A stretch of DNA of 64,000 nucleotides. It comes from Primula veris. Taxonomy: Eukaryota; Streptophyta; Magnoliopsida; Ericales; Primulaceae. Under the pieces are notes generated by a model. It did no database searches and was not told the DNA's origin. It worked only from the letters and a program-made list of their open reading frames with translations. Shown piece after piece: positions 57,111-64,000 of this stretch; within the stretch, counting starts at the first letter, position 1, and each line of letters begins with the position of its first letter. The position numbers and the translations under genes are program-made. The DNA lies in the NCBI GenBank assembly GCA_963682055.1, contig OY821742.1, forward strand, positions 15,159,752-15,223,751, read 5' to 3'.

Positions 57111-60100
57111 GTATGTATGTATGTATATATATATATATACACTAACGAACCTGCCCACGCGATGCGTTGGTACATATATTCATAGATACTAATTAAATCG
57201 AATATAAACTTGACAACCATAAAATTGAAATCACATAAATTAATAACAATAATATTATTGGAAAAAAAAAAGGAAGTTTTCATACCTGGAATAGTAAAAA
57301 ATTGGAGAGATGGGGAGAGAAGAGGAGAGAGAAACCTAAAATAGACAAATGAATTTGAAAGTGGGATGGCAGTTAACGTAACATAGCAGTTTTACTTAGT
57401 ATTTATTTTATTTGCAATTTGTATAATTGAAGAGGTTTTTTTGTAAATATTTGTTTAGGCTTCATAAGGGGTGTTGACATAAAGTAATAGTATATATATA
57501 TATATATAGCTGTATTTGTATATGTGTGTATTTATCTATAATCTGTTACCTGCCATTTTATAACTTAATCAATTGTTATTTTTGTTGTTTACTTCATATT
57601 GTTTGTTTTTTTGATGAATCTGCCTTATCGTAACACTTGATCAGTATATCTCTCTCTCCGTGTATGTATTTGTGTATGTGTGTATGTATCTATAATCTGT
57701 TACCTACCAGTTTATGACTTATAATCAATTGTTAATTGTGTTGTTTTCCTTAATATTATTGGTTTTTTGATGAATCTATCATATTGTAACTCATGATTAG
57801 TTTTGATTTGTGTGATTGTTTTTCATATTGTTCGTTTTGTGATGGATCTGTTTATATCGTTGTTTTTCTCTTAGTTTACTATTAGTTGCTGTGTCTAGGC
57901 CTTAACAATGTTCCATTGCGGTTTTTAATTGATTTATGGTTTTGTAAGTTAGTGGAGTATTTAATAATAATTTATGGCTTAAGATACAACCGAAAAATAA
58001 TGGATAGAATTGAAAAGTTAAGCGACTCTTTGCAATTAGCTACTAAAATATATGAACTAGAGACGACATATTTCATTAATTTTTAAGAGCAAAGCTATTA
58101 TACCCTATGTTTTGATTTGTTCCAGACGTTTGTTATCTGGTAAATCTGTAGTATTATACTATTATAAATGTGTGTCTTCATTTATAATCAATTGTTATGT
58201 GTGCAGGATTGTATGATTGCTTTATATGATGATTTATTTGTTTGAGATGTTGTGGAATAATAACTTGCTTATAAAAGTCATTGACTAATTGATAGAGAAT
58301 TCTCTTAGTAATTTAGCTGGACTTGTTAAATGATTTATTATGTGGGGTGAGATGTTTATGATTGATGAATTTACTTAGATACTGAAGCTATAAGATCCTA
58401 TTCTAGCTCGTTGAAATTGTATTTAAACTCAGTATTTACTTTAATCCGGGTTGTTAATTTAGTTTATCTCAGAATTGTATTGGAACTTGATATATACTAA
58501 AATATAAGTTTAACTGTGATTTACTGTTCAAGGTGTGTTAATCAGATGGGTAAATAACCAGCAAAATCATCTAATTTTGATACAAATAAGTTTGGTTTTG
58601 AATTGCTCTTAAGTAGGTATTTTGAGAAATCAATCAAGGAATAAAAATTAATAAGTAGACATTAAAGGTTCCGAATATGATATGACTCTTCAATCTGATT
58701 ACGAAGGATAAATTAATAACAGTTGTGCTATTGATAAGTTGGTTTAAATTTTTTGCAAACAAAATAATTAATAACAATAATGATATAGATAACTTGGTTT
58801 AAATTGTTAGCAAAGAAAATTCTATTTGATTAGCGGAGGGACGAGTATATTATAATAATGGTCAATGTCTTTAATTCGTTTACGAGAAAACCCATAGATG
58901 AAGCTTTTATAACAAATATGCATCAAATAATTTGAACTGTTTGTGATTCGAATGCCCTGGTTATAATCTAAAGAGAACGTGTTGCATGAAGCTTATATTG
59001 CTTTTGAATATGCATCAAATAATTTGAACTGTTTGTGATTCGAATGCCCTGGTTATAATCTAAAGAGAACGTGTTGCATGAAGCTTATATTGCTTTTGAA
59101 TATGCAGTGTGACCAACTTTGTTTTTCTCACACTGGCTCATAATATATTTTCGTTACCCAAAGCTAATATTTTCTCCTTTAATATGTTAATTCTTAACAT
59201 GTGCATACTGTTCTGTTAAACTTCTCATTATCATAGGTTGCAAAATATGTGTTGTGCCGAGCGTAGTTTAGATCAGTCTGCTTTGGTTACTTGCAAAACC
59301 TCCTTATATTGTGCCTGTTTGGCAACAGTTTTTTTCTCAGTTTTTTTTTACCTTTTTGATTAAAAAAAGCTGTGTTTATTAGTATGCTAGCTTTCTTATA
59401 TTTTCGGAAGCTAGCTTTTTGTCAAAAGCATGGAAGCTAGAAATTTGGGGCCTTATTTTACCTTTTTCACTTCAAAATCATTGAATGTAAATTTTTTCCA
59501 ATTAAGTCATTTTGTATATTCTCACGTCACTTATAAGAAGAAATAAGTATAAAATGACTAATCTATCAATAAAAGTAACACTTGTAACTAAAAAGCTAAG
59601 GTGTTGCCAAACACTGCCGATTCTTTTAGGCACGTTTTTCACTTGTTGCTTATTAAAATCAGCTTTTTGACTAAAAAAAGCCAGTTCCAGACATGCCCAT
59701 TATTGTTGATTATAAGATTGAAATGATAATTTAGTTGTACACGTCGTTGATTCAGATATGTTTGGATAGCTACCTTGTTTCTCTTATTTGTTTCTCCCCG
59801 CTTACACTCCTATTGATTTTTTAGTTTGTGTTCGACTTTGCTCACTAGTTGGCTGAACGTAGTCATCATTGTATATGATTACACAGTTACTTTTTGTACT
59901 GAATTGTTAATGTCTAATTTGTACTGATGACCCTATTTGCTATGCAGGCTTTGGATAAAATCCGTTTTGAGAGCTTGACTGATAAGAGCAAGCTTGATTC
60001 ACAACCCGAACTCTTTATTCACATCATTCCGGACAAGAGCAACAACACCTTGACCATAATTGATAGTGGAATTGGCATGACCAAAGCTGGTATGTGTTTT

Positions 60101-62659
60101 AATTATTAACACTTATTCCAGCAAATATTTGTACTTCTAAATAGGCCGAGCAGAATGAGATGATTTGGTCCTCTAGCTTTAAATAAAGTTTTATCCCTTG
60201 GTTCTTATTCTGGAAAATAATGATCAGAGGTTTCTAACTTTAGTGACATGTTCACTCCAATGTGTTATATTTGTGAGTTTGGTATAAGAGGCAGGAGCCG
60301 CAGGACGGTGTGCTGCTCTGTGGTCTTCATAGTGTTTTTTTATTATATAACGTTATCTATCTCAGTATATCTTCTAGTTTATAGAAAGTCACATGTGTTT
60401 GGACTATAAAGTAATACTCCATTTTTGCAAACAAAACTCTTCACCAAACAACTTTGGTGTATTCTGCTGCCATTAGGTTTATCATTTAGTTTACATTAAC
60501 ATATTTCTCTCATCCACCAGAATTGTCATTTTTCTTCTTTTATGTTTCACTTAGTTTTTTTATTTACATCAAATAACATAACAAATGATTTAGTGTGATG
60601 ATCAAAACTGTATATGCAAAATGACATTTACAGAAAGGAACTTGCATTTACAACAACTACAGATCAATGCCAATTATTTTTACCAAGAACATATACCGAT
60701 TGGTATTGATTAATTTCAAATCGCATTTGAATAAAAAGAGAAAAATATTCTTTATCTTTCAACCAGTGTCTCTACTGTACCAGAATTTTTTTACATGAGA
60801 GTCACATATCTTCTCTATTTTCAGATCTGGTGAACAACCTTGGAACTATCGCAAGGTCCGGTACAAAGGAGTTCATGGAAGCCCTTGCCGCTGGCGCTGA
60901 TGTCAGTATGATCGGGCAGTTTGGTGTTGGGTTCTACTCCGCCTACTTGGTCGCGGAAAAGGTTATCGTCACCTCTAAGCACAACGACGATGAGCAGTAC
61001 GTCTGGGAGTCTCAAGCTGGTGGCTCTTTCACCATTACCAGAGATGATACCGAGCCCCTCGGTAGGGGTACCAAGATCACCCTCTACCTAAAAGAGGACC
61101 AACTCGAGTATCTCGAAGAAAGGAGGCTCAAGGACTTGGTGAAGAAGCATTCCGAGTTCATCAGCTACCCAATCTCTCTCTGGGTCGAAAAGACCATCGA
61201 GAAGGAAATCTCTGATGACGAGGACGAAGAAGAGAAGAAGGAAGACGAGGAAGGAAAGATTGAGGAAATCGATGAGGAGAAGGAGAAAGAGGAGAAGAAA
61301 AAGAAAAAGATTAAGGAGGTTTCTAATGAGTGGAATCTGATGAATAAGCAGAAACCGATTTGGATGAGGAAGCCTGAGGAGATCAACAAGGAGGAGTACG
61401 CCGCATTTTACAAGAGCCTGACCAACGACTGGGAGGAGCACTTGGCGGTTAAGCACTTTTCTGTCGAGGGCCAGCTCGAGTTTAAAGCTGTTTTGTTTGT
61501 TCCCAAGAGGGCACCTTTTGATCTCTTTGACACAAAGAAGAAGCCAAACAACATTAAGCTTTATGTCCGTCGTGTGTTTATCATGGACAACTGTGAAGAG
61601 CTGATCCCTGAGTACCTCAGCTTTGTTAAGGGTATTGTCGACTCGGAGGATCTCCCTCTCAACATATCTAGAGAGATGTTGCAGCAGAACAAGATCCTCA
61701 AGGTGATCCGTAAGAACCTGGTGAAGAAGTGTATCGAGCTCTTCCAAGAGATTGCCGAGAACAAGGAAGACTATAACAAGTTTTACGAGGCCTTCTCTAA
61801 GAACTTGAAACTTGGCATTCATGAGGACACCCAGAACAAGAGCAAGATTGCTGACCTTTTGAGGTACCACTCGACCAAAAGCGGTGATGAAATGACCAGC
61901 TTTAAGGACTATGTTACCAGGATGAAAGAGGGTCAGAACGACATTTACTATATCACTGGTGAAAGCCGAAAAGCTGTTGAAAACTCCCCCTTCCTCGAGA
62001 AGCTGAAGAAGAAAGGGTATGAGGTTCTGTACATGGTTGATGCTATCGATGAATATGCTGTAGGCCAGCTAAAAGAGTTTGAGGGTAAGAAGCTTGTTTC
62101 TGCTACTAAAGAGGGTCTAAAGCTCGAAGAAAGTGAAGACGAGAAGAAGAAGAGCGAGGAGCTTAAGGAGAAGTTTGAGGGTCTGTGCAAGGTGATTAAG
62201 GACGTTTTGGGAGATAAGGTCGAGAAAGTTGTGGTATCTGACCGTGTTGTCAACTCCCCGTGCTGTTTGGTCACTGGTGAATACGGTTGGACCGCTAACA
62301 TGGAAAGGATCATGAAAGCTCAAGCTTTAAGGGACTCGAGCATGGCTGGGTATATGTCTAGCAAGAAGACTATGGAGATTAACCCTGAGAATGCCATCAT
62401 GGATGAGCTTAGGAAAAGGGCAGATGCTGATAAGAACGACAAGTCTGTTAAGGATTTGGTCCTTCTATTATTCGAGACTGCTTTGCTTACCTCTGGGTTC
62501 AGTCTAGACGAGCCCAACACTTTTGGGAACCGTATTCATAGGATGTTGAAGCTTGGGCTGAGCATTGATGATGATACGGCTGAGGGTGATGCTGATATGC
62601 CAGCTCTTGAGGAAACCGATGCCGATGCTGAGGGCAGCAAGATGGAGGAGGTCGACTAA
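56445..62659 (+). CDS. HSP90: Cytosolic heat shock protein 90, three exons, 699 aa
   Basis: An ATP-dependent dimeric chaperone of the cytosol that matures kinases, receptors and immune NLR proteins. Exons are 56445-56567, 59948-60089 and 60825-62659, all with GT-AG introns and consistent phases. The N-terminal GHKL ATPase shows Glu34 and Asn38 (RELISNASD), [19 protein letters not shown] and [14 protein letters not shown] charged Asp/Glu/Lys linker spans about residues 210-260. The middle domain carries the catalytic Arg loop (NISREMLQQ). The C-terminus ends MEEVD, the TPR co-chaperone docking motif that marks the cytosolic form; there is no transit peptide or KDEL. Length is exactly that of plant cytosolic HSP90. 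No lesion seen. Likely heat-inducible given the upstream element. Confidence 0.97.
57142..57490 (-). mobile_element. Possible short Helitron in HSP90 intron 1
   Basis: On the minus strand the end reads CCAACGCATCGCGTGGGCAG followed by GTTCGTTAG. That is a GC-rich hairpin about ten bases before a terminal TTAG-T, like Helitron 3' ends, which usually finish CTRR. The other end reads CTATTACTTT. It lies between TA repeats, which suits AT-dinucleotide insertion. The terminal base differs from the consensus. Confidence 0.4.
58916..59107 (+). repeat. Perfect 92-bp tandem duplication in HSP90 intron 1
   Basis: Two head-to-tail copies with no difference that I can see (for example GCATCAAATAATTTGAACTG at 58920 and 59012). 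The lack of divergence implies a very recent event. Confidence 0.92.
59311..59698. mobile_element. Possible MITE in HSP90 intron 1
   Basis: The tips GTGCCTGTTTGGCAAC and, reversed from the right, GGGCATGTCTGGAACTGG share the CTGTTTGG-type end. ATT flanks both sides. The body includes self-complementary GCTAGCTTTTTG stretches. Confidence 0.4.
60090..60824 (+). other. HSP90 intron 2
   Basis: 735 bp, donor GTATGT and acceptor TTTTCAG. No inserted element recognised. Confidence 0.92.
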
Positions 62660-64000
62660 TTTTTTCCAGTTTATATTCCATCATTTTCGGCTATTAAGTA
62701 CTCTGTTTTTTAATCATGTGTTTGTGAACAAGTCTTTTTTAAGTGGTAGGTTATTTTGGATAATGGTTTGATTTTGGCTAATGGAAGTATTAGTTTCTTT
62801 TATGCATTTTCCTTGATTTTTTCCTTGGTTTTCTTGCTCTGTTTACTTTGTGGCTTGAATAGCCTGGTTTGGAAATGTTGGCGGTTTATTTTGTCTAACT
62901 CGAATCTATTGCAGGTTCTATCATGTTTACCTGATTCTTATGTTGGATTATGGTCTCACTATGGCCAGTGAGAGTTCAATTTATATTTCAGTTTGCTTCT
63001 TATACTTTGTTTGTATTTCTTGATTGATATTGGGATCCCGAAAGTAACAGCCGAATGTTTATATCTATGTAATATGGCTCTTTCTTGAAGAAAATTGCTG
63101 ACGTGAATTTTTTCTATTTTCTGGTAGTGTTTGGGAAAATTTGAAAAAGTACAAAATTACTCAAGTGCCTTGTGTCCTAATGAGCTTTTTTTCTGAAAAC
63201 ATGACTCCTACTTGTGGTGTTCCTTGGAAATTGTATTACTTTTGCAAATAAGTTCCACCAATTTAGATGGCAATCATCAGTTTGTCTGTTTCTAAAACTT
63301 GTAGAATTTCCAACCTTGTATTATTAATTTGACCCAATCGGTGAAAGGAGTCTGGTTTGATTGCATAAAATCCATTAGTGTTACACAAAGGGGGATCACC
63401 GGAAGCTCCTTGTCATACCTGACAACACATTTTTCCTGATGTTAGTGCCGAACATGAGCCTTTTCTTGAAGTTTTGAAAGCATATAAATGGGTAGAGCGA
63501 TGTAAATACAAGCTTGGTTCTCGGAAATTAATGTGTTAATCGGATTGACACAACTATTTGTGATAATATATCACAAATCACAGTTTTAACATGCCCAGTC
63601 TCTCTAAAAGACGAGTTAAACCTGGTCTATGTCAATACAAGCTTGGTTCTGATTTTGTTTTGAATACTTGCTTACCTTCAAGTTTATCAGAGACTAATTC
63701 TTTCCAAAAGAGAATAATTCTTTCCAAAGATTTTTGTGTGAAGTAATGGCGGCGAGAGACTTGAGCACAGGGGATACGCTAAAATGAGGATTTCTTGTAA
63801 TGGGTTTTAGTATTGTGACTAAAGTCTAAAGGTCACATGTCTTGTTCTATGGAGTACTTTATACAAGCTCGAATTACACAAGTTACAATAACTTTGTCTA
63901 TGCATTGAAAACTAAGCTTTTCACTTCCCCAGTTTTAAACAAAAGCAAATTTATTTATTTTTTACAGAAAGCTGGACTTCGCTATAAATTTAAGATTACA
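62660..64000. other. HSP90 3' UTR and downstream flank
   Basis: The first few hundred bases are T-rich and probably include the 3' UTR and polyadenylation region. No further gene can be supported before the window ends. Confidence 0.6.

Larger units (their letters stand above)
56568..59947 (+). other. HSP90 intron 1 (3.4 kb)
   Basis: Donor GTGAGT and acceptor TATGCAG. It is T-rich, with TA microsatellites at about 56913-56935 and 57069-57140, a CT run at its start, a probable Helitron fragment, a perfect 92-bp tandem duplication and a possible MITE. A 66-codon frame (57886-58086) has no domain and is not called. Confidence 0.9.

Noticed and set aside
57886..58086. Alternative exon in HSP90 intron 1.
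   Set aside because: The three-exon model already gives the full conserved 699-aa protein, and the frame has no HSP90 similarity.
61088..61870. A 260-codon frame antisense to HSP90.
   Set aside because: It is the shadow of a highly biased coding exon. No domain and no independent start context.

Overview
The window is nuclear DNA of a flowering plant, most likely a eudicot. It is AT-rich and intron-bearing, with plant-type Ty1/copia retrotransposons, a Cassandra 5S-carrying TRIM, a plant LINE, hAT, Tourist-like and long-TIR DNA transposons, and three host gene loci typical of plants: a BTB/POZ adaptor, a type-1 lipid transfer protein cluster and cytosolic HSP90. I cannot name the species.

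Layout. 1-2940 is AT-rich spacer with diverged internal duplications. 2941-14652 is a long-TIR element (copy A) whose central 31-bp tandem array is split by a 9.7-kb copia element with 1250-bp LTRs (4324-14056), probably a Sirevirus relative, carrying an extra ORF behind pol. 15871-18324 is a second long-TIR element (copy B) holding an 829-bp hAT-like insertion. 20374-23863 is a LINE bounded by a 17-bp target duplication. It carries a Tourist-like MITE and a hAT-like element, and it landed in the stop codon of the minus-strand BTB gene (23836-26973). 28832-34270 holds exons of an unrecognised minus-strand gene split by a second, decayed copia (28940-33770). 34587-37161 is the third long-TIR element (copy C), whose loop is a 1.9-kb array of the palindrome CAGTCCGGACTG and its relatives.

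37.2-56.2 kb is a tandem segmental duplication with its junction near 44.2 kb. Block 1 carries a decayed lipid transfer protein gene (39557). Block 2 carries two intact ones (46094 and 47328). Block 2 later received a Tourist-like element (44270-45485), a large inverted-repeat element (about 50225-54574) that itself contains a three-LTR Cassandra multimer (50851-51943), and a 5'-truncated LINE (about 55030-55537). The duplicate in block 1 serves as an empty-site control for several of these insertions.

56445-62659 is a complete three-exon cytosolic HSP90 gene (699 aa, ending MEEVD) with a heat-shock element upstream and a 3.4-kb first intron full of microsatellites and small insertions. The remainder to 64000 is 3' flank.

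The host genes do not form a pathway. The coherent story is nested transposition and segmental duplication, with insertions that can be ordered in time from their target duplications. The least familiar material is the long-TIR family with central palindromic arrays, and the mirrored CGACCGATCG clusters of the large copia element.
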